A stretch of DNA of 64,000 nt from Hirschia baltica ATCC 49814 (lineage in GTDB: Bacteria; Pseudomonadota; Alphaproteobacteria; Caulobacterales; Hyphomonadaceae): positions 2,604,001 to 2,668,000 of the forward strand of contig NC_012982.1 of assembly GCF_000023785.1 (NCBI RefSeq), in the 5' to 3' direction. This document shows, piece by piece, positions 16,745 through 26,424 of the stretch (position 1 is its first letter; each line of letters begins with the position of its first letter). Position numbers and translations under genes: made by a program. A model generated the notes under the pieces. It had not been told where the DNA came from, did no database searches, and saw nothing but the letters and a program-made list of their open reading frames with translations.

Positions 16745-19237
16745 ATGATAAAAAATTCAATAACGACAAGTATAATTGCTATATCATCTTGCTTATTACT
16801 TACAGCATGCAACTCCGAACACCTTCAAGGTCCCCCGCCAGCCCAACAGTCCGCTAGCATTTGGCCTAGTTTAGATACACCGAAACTAAACAAGGAAATT
16901 GAAAACCAGATAGATCAGATCTTAAGCCAGCTTACTGTAGAACAAAAAGTAGGCCAGATCATTCAAGGAGACAGTGCTTCTGTGACGCCAGAAGACGTCA
17001 AAAAATATAGGCTGGGTTCAGTGTTGAGTGGTGGAAATTCAGCTCCTGGTCCCCTTCCCTACGCTGATGCAAAAAGCTGGCTAGAAGCAGCTGATGCCTA
17101 TTTTCAAGCCTCAATCGATACAGAGGGAGTTGAAATAGCAATTCCAATCATTTGGGGTATTGACGCTGTCCATGGTCACACAAACCTAGCAGGGAGTATC
17201 GCTTTTCCTCATAATATCGGTCTTGGTGCCGCAAATAACCCTGAACTAATCCAAGAAATAGCGCGTGTTACCGCTTTGGAACTGAAGGTATCTGGCCACG
17301 ACTGGACATTTGCTCCGACTCTAGCTGTCCCACAAAACGACCGCTGGGGCAGAACCTATGAAGGCTTTTCCGAAGAACCGGGGATAGTTTCAGAATATGG
17401 ACGCAGAATAGCACTTGGTCTTCAAGGCTTTCCTCAATCATCAGATTTCCTATCTACAGGCAAAGTAATCTCTAGCGCCAAACACTTCATAGCCGATGGT
17501 GGAACAGAAGACGGAATAGATCAAGGTGACACCAAAGCTTCAGCTCAAGAGCTTCGAGACATCCATGGCGAAGCCTATTTCGGTGCTCTTGAAGCGGGCG
17601 TCATGACAGTAATGGCTTCCTATTCCGCTTGGAACGGCGATAGAATGCACGGGCACAAAGAACTACTTACAGACGTATTAAAGAACACACTTAATTTCAA
17701 AGGATTTGTTGTTGGCGACTGGAATGGACATGCCTTAATTCCCGGCTGCACGGCTACAGATTGTCCGGAAGCTCTTCTAGCCGGGCTGGATATGTATATG
17801 GCCCCCGAAAGCTGGAAAGGTCTGTATGAGTCGACGCTAGCTCACGTTCAATCAGGTAAGATTCCGATGGAACGTCTGGACGATGCTGTGCGTCGGATTT
17901 TACGCGTGAAGCTTTCCTACAACATTTTCAATAAACAGCTACCAAGTGAAAGACCATATGCTGGTGACACTTCACTACTAGGCTCCGACCATCATCGCGC
18001 ACTTGCACGTCAAGCTGTTCGTGAATCTCTTGTTCTTCTTAAAAACAACAACAATGTGCTACCGCTAAAAAAGGACTTAAAAGTGCTTGTTGTCGGCGAA
18101 GGAGCCGATAGCATTGCTAAAGCCGCAGGAGGATGGACGCTTTCATGGCAAGGTGGAACCCACACCAATGAGGAGTTCCCCAACAGCCAAACTATTTTGG
18201 ATGGAATTAAAGAACTCGTTGAAGGTGAAGGCGGAGAAGTTATTTATGATCCCGACGGCACATCTTTGATCGAAGCAGATGCTGTGATTGCTGTGTACGG
18301 AGAGGATCCATATGCCGAATTTCAAGGCGACAGAAGTAACGTTGACTTCGTGCCAACCAACTTTTCTCCTGAAAAATTGGGAAACTATAAAAAGACAAAC
18401 ACTCCAATCATATCAGTCTTCCTATCAGGCCGCCCCCTTTGGACAAACCCAGAAATTAATCTGTCTGATGCATTTGTGGCGGCATGGCTACCTGGCACAG
18501 AAGGTGGCGGAATAGCAGACGTACTTTTTGCTGAAGATGGCGCTGACTTTAAAGGAAAACTATCTTTCTCTTGGCCTAAATTCGCGACACAAGCAAAACT
18601 CAACCGACACGATACGGACTATGATCCACTATTCCCAATAGGCTATGGTTTAAATTACAGTGACAAAGAAAACCTACCTAAATTGGAAGAAGATTCCGGA
18701 ATAGACTCTTTAGAAACAGCTCCCAAAGGGATTTTCTTTAGTAAAGGAATTGTACATGCTCCATGGTCTTTTCGGATTTCGAAAACACCAATTGAGAACC
18801 TCCCATTTGAACGAGATGGTATAAAAATAAAAGCGTCTGACCACAAATCTCAAGAGGACTCTATAAAACTTGAATGGACTGACAGTGAAACAATCTTCAG
18901 CATTCAATCTGGATATCCAATAGACTTTTCAAGAGAATCCAACGGAGCCATGGAATTGGCATTTGAGGCCAAACTGAACTCTGGTGAACCGACAATTTTC
19001 GTAGGATCTGGATGCCAGGATTCCGAAGCATGTGAGGCAAGCCTACCACTCACACTTTCTAATGATGGATGGCAAAGTTACCGAGTAAGTTTGCGTTGTT
19101 TCGCCGACAAGGGCGTTAACATGGAATCCCTCAACACAGCACTTTCAATTCGCGGAACCAATGGCAACATCATAGATCTCTCCAATGTGCGCATTGAATC
19201 AGACACAGATGCAAAAGCCGACTGTGGAGATAGCTAA
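16745..19237 (+). CDS. GH3 beta-glucosidase lipoprotein (ExoP-like)
   Basis: An 830-residue exported GH3 hydrolase. The lipobox SCLLLTAC at about residues 15-22 makes it a lipoprotein. The GH3 N-terminal barrel follows (IPIIWGIDAVHGH, RWGRTYEGFSEEP, KHFIADGG), with the nucleophile Asp in VVGDWNG at residue 325. The GH3-C alpha/beta sandwich is at about 410-640, and a C-terminal beta-rich galactose-binding-like domain covers about 660-830. Length and architecture fit ExoP/CelD-type 1,4-beta-glucosidases acting on cello-oligosaccharides and mixed-linkage glucan. The gene lies 30 nt after the GH9 stop, so it is in the same operon. It should trim products of the cellulase in the periplasm or at the surface. 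Confidence 0.93.
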   Translation: MIKNSITTSIIAISSCLLLTACNSEHLQGPPPAQQSASIWPSLDTPKLNKEIENQIDQILSQLTVEQKVGQIIQGDSASVTPEDVKKYRLGSVLSGGNSAPGPLPYADAKSWLEAADAYFQASIDTEGVEIAIPIIWGIDAVHGHTNLAGSIAFPHNIGLGAANNPELIQEIARVTALELKVSGHDWTFAPTLAVPQNDRWGRTYEGFSEEPGIVSEYGRRIALGLQGFPQSSDFLSTGKVISSAKHFIADGGTEDGIDQGDTKASAQELRDIHGEAYFGALEAGVMTVMASYSAWNGDRMHGHKELLTDVLKNTLNFKGFVVGDWNGHALIPGCTATDCPEALLAGLDMYMAPESWKGLYESTLAHVQSGKIPMERLDDAVRRILRVKLSYNIFNKQLPSERPYAGDTSLLGSDHHRALARQAVRESLVLLKNNNNVLPLKKDLKVLVVGEGADSIAKAAGGWTLSWQGGTHTNEEFPNSQTILDGIKELVEGEGGEVIYDPDGTSLIEADAVIAVYGEDPYAEFQGDRSNVDFVPTNFSPEKLGNYKKTNTPIISVFLSGRPLWTNPEINLSDAFVAAWLPGTEGGGIADVLFAEDGADFKGKLSFSWPKFATQAKLNRHDTDYDPLFPIGYGLNYSDKENLPKLEEDSGIDSLETAPKGIFFSKGIVHAPWSFRISKTPIENLPFERDGIKIKASDHKSQEDSIKLEWTDSETIFSIQSGYPIDFSRESNGAMELAFEAKLNSGEPTIFVGSGCQDSEACEASLPLTLSNDGWQSYRVSLRCFADKGVNMESLNTALSIRGTNGNIIDLSNVRIESDTDAKADCGDS

Positions 19238-19298
19238 CACCTTCGGACGCAAGCTTTCAATATATCTATTTCCCAGCTTCTGTTGGATAGGAGACAAT

Positions 19299-21677
19299 AT
19301 GTTTAAAAAAATACTGATAGGAACGTGCTCAGCGTTTGTTCTGCTGTCATGCGCATCGAATTTCTCAGCTCCAGAATCTGAGATCACAACTCAAACACAA
19401 CCCCAGACAACAGAGCTTGAAGCTTTAGTATCTCAGATGACTATCGATGAGAAACTGGCTCAAATTAGTTGTATTTGGATGGACAAATCCAAATTTTTGG
19501 AACGAGATGGTAGCTTCAATCCCCAAAAAATGAAAGCTCACTTCCCCCATGGTGCTGGGTGTATAGCTCGCCCACAGGACACTATTGGTATGGAAGGACC
19601 ATCTGAACGAAAGAGCCTCAATGATTCAACAGTTGTTCGGAAACTTTCTGGCAGATCCCCAGGAGAAACTGTTGAACTCGTGAACATCATCCAAAAGTGG
19701 ATGATGGAAGAAACACGCTTGGGAATTCCAACACTTTTCCATGAAGAAGGACTACACGGCCTTCAAGGTTTGCATGCAACCTCTTTCCCTCAGTCAATTG
19801 GGCTCGCCTCAACCTTTGATACGGAACTCATAGAGCAAGTTTACTCAATCGTTGGTCGAGAAATCAGAGCAAGAGGCGTGCATCATGTATTGTCACCAGT
19901 GGTTGATGTTGCATTAGATCCGAGATGGGGCCGCATTGAAGAAACATTCGGTGAAGATCCATTCCTCGTCTCTGAAATGGGAGTCGCTGCAATAAAAGGC
20001 TTTCAAGGAACAACACATCAACTACCCAAAGACAAAGTTCTGACGACGCTGAAACATATGACTGGCCACGGCCAACCAGAAGCTGGAATGAATATCGGCC
20101 CATCGCAACTCTCAGAACGCGTGTTAAGAGAAGTTTTCTTTCCACCTTTTGAAGCAGCGATAAAAGCAGGTGCTGCTAGCGTTATGGCAAGTTACAATGA
20201 AATTGACGGCATACCATCTCATGCCAACCCATGGTTATTAAACGATATTTTACGGGGTGAATGGGGTTTTGATGGCCCAGTGGTCGCAGACTATTTTGCA
20301 ATCAATGAATTAGAAGGCCGCCACCAAATTGTTGGTTCACTTCCCGAAGCTGGAGCATTGGCATTGCAATCCGGTGTGGATATGGAATTGCCGGATGGAG
20401 TTGCATTTTACAGCCTCAAAGAAAAACTTATAGCAGGCGAACTTGACGAAACTATTATTGATCGCGCTGTTTTAAGAGTTCTACAACTAAAGCAGCGAGC
20501 TCAGTTGTTCAGCACACCATTTGCCGATGCTAATTACGCTGACCAGATCACAGGAAACTCAGAAGCAAGAGAGCTAGCTTATCAAGCTGCTATCAAAGCA
20601 CCTGTTCTGCTAAAAAATGAAAACAACACGCTTCCCTTAAACCCAGAAAATTACAAAAAAATAGCTGTTATTGGTCCAAACTCAGATATCGTTGTTTTAG
20701 GCGGATATTCAGATGAGCCACGCCAAGTGATTAGCATACTCGATGGCATAAAAGAACGTTGGGGCGATAAGGCAGATATAATCCACAGCAAGGGCGTAGA
20801 ATTAACAAACAATCGTTCATGGTGGGATGATGAAGTTGTTATTGCAGATCGACAAAAAAACCTCTCTCTTATTGAAGAGGCTGTTCAAACAGCACGGGAT
20901 GCAGATTTGATTATCCTTGCTATTGGTGGCGACGAAAGTACTTCTAGAGAAGCTTGGTCAGAAACCCACATGGGAGACCGCAACGACATCACTCTCATAG
21001 GAGAGCAAACAGAATTAGTTGAAGCGTTGTCAAACCTAAATAAACCAATGGTCGGTGTGATTATTTCTGGCCGTCCCCTTTCTTTAGAAAAAGAACACTT
21101 TGATGCGTTGCTATATGGCTGGCTACTCGGCCAAGAAACAGGTTACGCGATCGCTGACCTATTAAGCGGCAAAGCTGTTCCTAGCGGCAAAATGCCTGTG
21201 ACAGTACCTAGAAGCGTAGGACAAATTCCAGCTTTTTATAACCACAAACCCACCGCAAGAAGAGGTTACGCATTTGGAGATGCATCTCCGCTATACGCTT
21301 TCGGGCACGGCTTAAGTTACTCAACATTTGAGTTTAGTGATGTCTCGCTATCACAAGACTCCATCTCCCCAAGCGGAATAACAAAAGCTTCTGTATCAGT
21401 AACAAATACAGGTGCCTACACAGCTGATGAAGTTGTCCAACTATATATACGCGACGACATCAGTTCCGTTACCCGCCCCGTGCTGGAGCTTAAGGGCTTT
21501 AAACGTATCTCGTTAGACCCTGGTGCCTCTGAAGTGGTCACATTTGAAATTCGTCCTGAACACCTTCAATTTTTCAACAGAGAAATGAAAAGAGTTGTTG
21601 AGCCGGGTTCTTTTACAATAATGATTGGAAACAGCTCAACATCACATAAAGACGCAACTCTTTATGTAACTGAGTAA
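19299..21677 (+). CDS. GH3 beta-glucosidase/beta-xylosidase lipoprotein (BglX-like)
   Basis: The start is ATG 19299 with GGAG just upstream. The frame is open back to 19185, but that stretch overlaps the preceding gene and would hide the lipobox. The protein begins MFKKILIGTCSAFVLLSCAS, a lipoprotein signal. Next come the GH3 barrel (EEGLHGLQGL, DPRWGRIEETFGEDPFL, KHMTGHGQPEAGMN), the nucleophile Asp at about 331 in VVADYFA, the GH3-C domain (AVIGPNSD, then GDESTSREAWSETHMGDR) and a C-terminal fibronectin III-like domain (about 695-790, VTNTGAYTADEVVQLYI). This is the BglX-type architecture. It is third in the operon, 61 nt after the previous stop. A different linkage preference from the first GH3 is likely but not provable here. 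Confidence 0.92.
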   Translation: MFKKILIGTCSAFVLLSCASNFSAPESEITTQTQPQTTELEALVSQMTIDEKLAQISCIWMDKSKFLERDGSFNPQKMKAHFPHGAGCIARPQDTIGMEGPSERKSLNDSTVVRKLSGRSPGETVELVNIIQKWMMEETRLGIPTLFHEEGLHGLQGLHATSFPQSIGLASTFDTELIEQVYSIVGREIRARGVHHVLSPVVDVALDPRWGRIEETFGEDPFLVSEMGVAAIKGFQGTTHQLPKDKVLTTLKHMTGHGQPEAGMNIGPSQLSERVLREVFFPPFEAAIKAGAASVMASYNEIDGIPSHANPWLLNDILRGEWGFDGPVVADYFAINELEGRHQIVGSLPEAGALALQSGVDMELPDGVAFYSLKEKLIAGELDETIIDRAVLRVLQLKQRAQLFSTPFADANYADQITGNSEARELAYQAAIKAPVLLKNENNTLPLNPENYKKIAVIGPNSDIVVLGGYSDEPRQVISILDGIKERWGDKADIIHSKGVELTNNRSWWDDEVVIADRQKNLSLIEEAVQTARDADLIILAIGGDESTSREAWSETHMGDRNDITLIGEQTELVEALSNLNKPMVGVIISGRPLSLEKEHFDALLYGWLLGQETGYAIADLLSGKAVPSGKMPVTVPRSVGQIPAFYNHKPTARRGYAFGDASPLYAFGHGLSYSTFEFSDVSLSQDSISPSGITKASVSVTNTGAYTADEVVQLYIRDDISSVTRPVLELKGFKRISLDPGASEVVTFEIRPEHLQFFNREMKRVVEPGSFTIMIGNSSTSHKDATLYVTE

Positions 21678-21707
21678 ATTCCTTATTCTACTTTTTAGCA
21701 ATTCACT

Positions 21708-21735
21708 GCTGGTCCAACTTCAACATTTGGGCCAG
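21708..21735 (+). terminator. possible terminator hairpin after GH3 operon
   Basis: CTGGTCCAA (21708-21716) can pair with TTGGGCCAG (21727-21735), with one G-T pair. It sits 31 nt after the last GH3 stop. A U tract is missing (CCCCTCCCCC follows), so function is uncertain. Confidence 0.4.
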
Positions 21736-21808
21736 CCCCTCCCCCAAAGGGCATTGTCAGATTAAACCGCTCGTTTCCAACTTAGCCAGTGGTCGCTAAA
21801 CTGGAAAC

Positions 21809-22587
21809 ATAAAAATCCTCTATCTACCGATACTTCAAAACCTCATCAGAAATCATCAAACTTGCTGCGATGATGTACATCCGATTTCCACTCTCATTGA
21901 GAAATGTGGAAGACCTTCTTCATGAGCGCGGAATTGACATTACGCATGAAACCGTTCGATTCTGGTGGAATAGATTTGGTCCCTATTTCGCTTCAAAAAT
22001 TAGAAAGAAGCGTGCCGCCCAGATGAAGAAGTTCGAACAATGGCAGTGGCACCTCGATGAAGCTCCTGCCGGAGCCTTTTTCGCTTAGCTTTGATCTACT
22101 AGATCAAAGCTTTGGCATACGCTAACCAGCTCCAAAGTCATAAAAATCAACGGAGAACTTCATTAATCTGTGGCGTGTTGTAGATCACGAAGGCGAAGTT
22201 CTCGAAGCTTACGTCACCAAACGCCGCAACAAACAGGCAGCATTGAAATTTTTACGTAAAGCCATGAAGCGATATGGCCCGCCCCATTGTATAATTACAG
22301 ATAAATTGCGCTCTTATAAAGCGGCAATGAATGAAATCGGGAATGCAGATAAACAGCTCACTGGGCGATGGCTAAACAATAGATGCGAGAATTCACATCA
22401 ACCGTTTTGACGACGAGAAAAGATAATGAATAAGTTCCGACAGTCAAAAAGCTTGCAAAAATTCGTCGCTATCCAATCATCAGTTCACAATCATTTTAAT
22501 CTGGAGAGGCACTTATACTCAAGGTCAAATTTCAAACGAAATCGCGACATCGTTCTGAACGAATGGCGACAGCTTTTCACTGGCTAA
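21809..22587 (+). pseudogene. IS6 transposase pseudogene (copy B)
   Basis: The start codon is ATA where copies A and C have ATG. A frameshift lies just after the 75-nt block (CTTCATTAATCTGTGG against CTTCACTACCTTTGG), and a TGA at 22408 replaces the CGA of FRRRE. It has both in-block stops as well. HLDE, the DKLRSY Asp and the RCENSHQPF Glu are still readable. This copy cannot make an active transposase. Confidence 0.85.
22062..22136 (+). repeat. 75-nt palindromic stop-containing insert (copy B)
   Basis: Same site, length and sequence as in copy A. The identical stretch spans 84 nt (22056-22139 against 3726-3809), although the 110 nt upstream and 60 nt downstream differ at roughly 20-25% of positions and the gene is dead. 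Confidence 0.85.
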
Positions 22588-22637
22588 AAAAACGACCGTC
22601 CCAGTCACTCAGAGACCGGTTAGCTTTTGTCTGACAC

Positions 22638-22685
22638 CACCGCCATTCAGTCCGGCTGTTTCTGATAATCCCGTTCTCTCTCAAA
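22638..22685. repeat. direct repeat 2 (tRNA-Ser 3' end), att-like
   Basis: Identical over 30 nt to 2860-2889, then 15 of 18 more bases match. It holds only the 3' tail of the tRNA (CACCGCCA) plus downstream sequence, not the tRNA body. It adjoins the right end of IS copy B. Confidence 0.75.
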
Positions 22686-22773
22686 ATATTACCGATTTAA
22701 CCGTTGAATCGCCCCGAGTTTATCGAAGGCTGTTTTATTTGAGTCATGCTACACGAGCCGACTCGGTTTGTTG

Positions 22774-23095
22774 CTAAAAAAGTTTTTCATACTCAGCTGG
22801 CGATACGTAATTCAGCACGCCATACAAGCGACGGCTATTAAACCACTCAACCCATGTTGCTGTCGCTAATTCAACTTGGTCAAGATTTTTCCAAGGGCCT
22901 TCCTTCGTTCAACGGCGCAGCGCGCAACCGCCTCCTTGTTGTTCAGGAGCTGATGCCAGATTTTATGAATGCCGTAGTTACGAAAGCTATCCTCCCAGAT
23001 TTCATTGATCTTAAGCTCTAGCTCCTCGTCTCGCTTGAGCTTTCGATTCTCAGGATCAAGTGTTTTGATTCTCTCAAGAAAGTTAGCCTCCGATA
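22774..23095 (-). pseudogene. IS3-family OrfB transposase remnant
   Basis: The minus-strand frames read the N-terminal part (KRDEELELKINEIWEDSFRN, NYGIHKIWHQLL, VARCAVER) and then, with the middle lost, the C-terminal tail WVEWFNSRRLYGVLNYVSPA with stop at 22774. The central rve catalytic domain is deleted. The rest of the gap to 23355 shows no gene. Confidence 0.75.
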
Positions 23096-23355
23096 AACTC
23101 AGGGTGATTCATTTCTTTCTTCCCACATGATTGAGCGAACACACCATGAGGACATCTCCCTCATGAGAATAGCGCTTATTCACACAATATTTGACCCCAT
23201 CGCCTCCCCGCAGACGACGCTACAAGTCAAATTGCTACCTCCCCGACTCAAACAATATTCAAACTCAAAAATTACGTGACCTTTTCGGGTAAGAAACGCG
23301 CAAAGTGATAACTTTCCTTGCAACCTCCCGTCACGCAAATCTATTATTTTCATTT

Positions 23356-23536
23356 TTTTGCATACTCTGCAAAATAAGCAGATAAACCAGAAGTCCTTTG
23401 CAATTTCGGAGTAACTTGTGCCAATATTGGACTTTATGTGGCTTTTTCACACCACAAATTAGATTCACTCGCCGGCCACTGGACATAATTTTCATATTAT
23501 GCAAAAGTTTTGCATGTTTTTGCATTGGGCGCAAAA
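23356..23536 (+). promoter_or_regulatory. palindrome cluster upstream of starch-module TonB receptor
   Basis: TTTTGC-N7-GCAAAA occurs twice (23356-23374 and 23518-23536). A perfect 17-bp palindrome ATGCAAAAGTTTTGCAT lies at 23499-23515. All lie within 210 nt upstream of the receptor ATG. Related TTTGCA...TGCAAA sites recur at 36.2-36.4 kb. This is probably a LacI-type operator set for the regulator at 40.0 kb (inference). Confidence 0.5.
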
Positions 23537-23562
23537 TCGAACATATAAATTGGGAGGAATAC

Positions 23563-26334
23563 ATGCCTAAAGGGGTCAACCTAAAGCAGAGAATGCTTAT
23601 CGGCGCAGCATCAGGGGCGATGCTCATTTTAGGTGCACCAAGTTTCGCACAAGAAGCCGCTGAACCAGTTGAAAAAACTGAAGGCGAGCAAAAAGTCTTG
23701 GACGTAATTACGGTCACCGGTATCAAAAGTTCGATTGAAAACTCTCTAGCGACAAAGAGAGAATCCAACTCAATCATTGAAGCAATTTCTGCTGAAGATA
23801 TTGGACGCCTTCCAGATTTATCAATCGCGGACTCTCTAGCACGTCTTCCTGGTGTAACGGCCCAGCGTGTACGCGGGCGCTCCCAACAAGTTTCTATTCG
23901 CGGTTTGGGGCCAGACTTCTCTCTTGCACTTTTAAATGGTCGTGAAGTTGTATCTGCCGGCAACAATCGCGGTGTTGAGTTTGACCAATTCCCATCAGAA
24001 CTTGTCGCGAAAGGTATCGTATACAAATCACCTGATGCACAATTAGCAGCAACAGGTATCGCCGGTGCGGTTGACCTTCGTACTGTGCGCCCACTGAACT
24101 ACAACGAACGTAAAATCAACGTATCGGGTAAGTATGTTCTCAATGATAGTGGAGAACTCAACCCAGATTATGAGGACACTGGTTATCGCTTATTTGGATC
24201 TTATATTGACCAAAATAAAGATGGAACAATTGGGTGGTCTCTAGCTGCCACACAGCAATCCAACCCGACACACTACACAACCCGCGAACTCAAAACGAAT
24301 GGCGGCCAAACAAGCATTGATGATGTCACGGGCCTAGTTTACCCTTCAGACAACCCACGCACAGGTGTTGTTTCTCGTGAATTTGAACGCACATCAATCG
24401 CTGGTGCTTTACAATTTGAACCTACAGACAACTGGCGCACCTCTATCGATGCTTTCTACACAGACACAGAAGATGCCGGTATCTTCCGTGGCGTAGAAAC
24501 CCCAATCGCATCTTGGTCGGGAGCGAGCTTTGATAGCGCAACTGGAAGCAACGGGTTTGCAGATTCTGCAACTTATACAGACGTTTCTCCAATCGTTCGT
24601 ACAGACACAGAAGGCAACACAGCTGAAATTTGGGCTTTGGGCATCAATACACAATATGATGTTTCTGATAACCTAACTCTAACGCTTGATCTTGCCCGCT
24701 CAACGCTTGAGCGTAACGATATCGACTATGAATCTTATGCAGGTATCGGAGCTGCCCGCTCAGGCACACTCGACACCCTAAAGTTCAATTTTGACCCGGA
24801 TGGCGAATACAGTATTGATCACGATGTTGACTATACAGATTCTGCGAACGTTCTCCTAACTGACCCAGGTGGATGGGGCCAAGTTGGCTTCATTAAAGAG
24901 CCAAAAATTGAAGATGAGCTAGACCAAATTCGTGTTGAAGCTGAATACTTCCTAAACTCTGGATTTATTTCCTCAGTAAAAGCTGGTGCTTTCTCAACTC
25001 AACGCGAGAAGAACTTCGATTCAAACGAAGCATTCTTGCGTGCAACAGACGCGTTTGGAAATGGCCTTGTGCTTCCAAGATCAGCTATTCGCGGCATCAC
25101 AGACAGCGGCTCAATCGGCCTAGATATTTTAGCATATGACCCAGCAAGCTTAATCGCAGACGGCACATATGTTGTGGAGCCCGCAAACGGCACACGCTGG
25201 ACGCTTGAAGAAGATCTGATGACATATTTTGCAATGGCCAACATTGATACCCAATTGGGTTCAGTGCCAATGCGCGGAAACTTTGGTTTCCAATATGTCG
25301 ACACAACTCAGGAATCGACCGGAACTTTGAACTTTGGTGCAAACCAATTTTCTCAAACTGTAGAAGACTCATACAGCAATTTCTTGCCGAGCTTGAACTT
25401 AAACTTCGAAGTAACAGAAGACACATTTATACGTTTCGCAGCCGCTCAAACTGTGACGCGTCCACGCCTCGATCAATTGGCGGCAAACCAAAACTTGGAT
25501 AGCAATCCAATCTCATGTGTAAGCACTGATGGTGATCAACTTCCAGACGTTCTCGTGACGTTTGATCCGCCCGAAACAGTTTGTTTCACACAAAGCGGCG
25601 GTAACCCATTCTTGCAACCATACAAATCAACTGCATTTGATCTTGCATTTGAGAAATACTTTGACTCCACAACAGCTCTATCTGTTGCCCTCTTCCACAA
25701 AGAATTGTCTGACTGGGTAGTAGACCGCAACACGATGATCGACGGCACCCAATCACTTATCGCTGGTGGGCATGGTGACTTCTTGGCTGCAAACCCTGAA
25801 GTATCCCAAGTACGTTTATCTGGTCCTGTAAACTTTGCTGAAGGTTCCATTACAGGTATCGAAGCAACATTCCGCATGAACTTGGACAATATTTTGCCAC
25901 CTGCACTTGAAGGCTTCGGCTTCAATGCGAGCTATACATATGCAGACAATGGCCTTGAAACAGAAAACGGCGATGAACTTCCAATTCCAGGATATTCTGA
26001 CACCGTCTGGTCGGGTGATTTCTACTATGAAAACTATGGCTGGCGTGCACGTGTTAGCGCACGTTACCGTTCAGATTTCTTGTCTGAAGTACAAAACTTC
26101 GATGGTTCTTTAGCAGGTGCTCAAGCACTTGAAGAAACGATCGTTGATCTACAAGTTGGATATGAATGGGATAGCGGCAAATTGGAAGGATTGGCTTTGA
26201 ACTTCGAAGTCTTCAACCTCACAGACGAGCCATTCGCTACCTCTAACGATACAGCTTTAGACGGCGTTTCATATGTCAGTCGCCACGAGCAATACGGTAC
26301 AACTTATAACTTCACCGTATCCAAATCTTTCTAG
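23563..26334 (+). CDS. TonB-dependent outer-membrane receptor (starch/maltodextrin module)
   Basis: A receptor of about 923 residues. I chose ATG 23563 because GGGAGG stands 6 nt upstream and a signal peptide (LIGAASGAMLILGAPSFAQ) follows. The frame is open upstream to 23398 but has no signal there. The TonB-box region VLDVITVTGIKSSIENSLATK precedes the plug (ISAEDIGRLPDLSIADSLARL, VSIRGLGPDFSLALLNGREV). The barrel ends YGTTYNFTVSKSF with a terminal Phe. It resembles MalA-type maltodextrin receptors in length and context, with downstream GH13/GH97 enzymes and a maltose-type permease. Substrate specificity is inferred from context only. Confidence 0.94.
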   Translation: MPKGVNLKQRMLIGAASGAMLILGAPSFAQEAAEPVEKTEGEQKVLDVITVTGIKSSIENSLATKRESNSIIEAISAEDIGRLPDLSIADSLARLPGVTAQRVRGRSQQVSIRGLGPDFSLALLNGREVVSAGNNRGVEFDQFPSELVAKGIVYKSPDAQLAATGIAGAVDLRTVRPLNYNERKINVSGKYVLNDSGELNPDYEDTGYRLFGSYIDQNKDGTIGWSLAATQQSNPTHYTTRELKTNGGQTSIDDVTGLVYPSDNPRTGVVSREFERTSIAGALQFEPTDNWRTSIDAFYTDTEDAGIFRGVETPIASWSGASFDSATGSNGFADSATYTDVSPIVRTDTEGNTAEIWALGINTQYDVSDNLTLTLDLARSTLERNDIDYESYAGIGAARSGTLDTLKFNFDPDGEYSIDHDVDYTDSANVLLTDPGGWGQVGFIKEPKIEDELDQIRVEAEYFLNSGFISSVKAGAFSTQREKNFDSNEAFLRATDAFGNGLVLPRSAIRGITDSGSIGLDILAYDPASLIADGTYVVEPANGTRWTLEEDLMTYFAMANIDTQLGSVPMRGNFGFQYVDTTQESTGTLNFGANQFSQTVEDSYSNFLPSLNLNFEVTEDTFIRFAAAQTVTRPRLDQLAANQNLDSNPISCVSTDGDQLPDVLVTFDPPETVCFTQSGGNPFLQPYKSTAFDLAFEKYFDSTTALSVALFHKELSDWVVDRNTMIDGTQSLIAGGHGDFLAANPEVSQVRLSGPVNFAEGSITGIEATFRMNLDNILPPALEGFGFNASYTYADNGLETENGDELPIPGYSDTVWSGDFYYENYGWRARVSARYRSDFLSEVQNFDGSLAGAQALEETIVDLQVGYEWDSGKLEGLALNFEVFNLTDEPFATSNDTALDGVSYVSRHEQYGTTYNFTVSKSF

Positions 26335-26366
26335 ATTAGGTTTCCTCCCTACCTTATCTTAAACTT

Positions 26367-26397
26367 AGCCCGCATGGAAACGTGCGGGCTATTTTGT
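26367..26397 (+). terminator. rho-independent terminator after TonB receptor
   Basis: AGCCCGCA (26367-26374) pairs with TGCGGGCT (26383-26390), followed by ATTTTGTT. It separates the receptor from the codirectional flavoprotein gene, as in the first module. Confidence 0.85.
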
Positions 26398-26424
26398 TCC
26401 CTATTCCTCTGCTAGAGTATTGCC

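Larger units (their letters stand above)
21750..22638 (+). mobile_element. IS6-family insertion sequence, copy B (decayed)
   Basis: About 889 bp with the left end GGCATTGTCAGATTAAAC and right end GCTTTTGTCTGACACC. It is the same element as copies A and C but clearly diverged, at about one base in five near the middle of the transposase. It lies between the GH3 operon and the second tRNA-Ser-end repeat, which begins at its last base. Confidence 0.85.

Noticed and set aside
23331-24026. Long minus-strand frame opposite the starch-module TonB receptor
   Set aside because: It is antisense to the signal peptide and plug of a clear receptor, lacks a ribosome site and has no recognisable domain.
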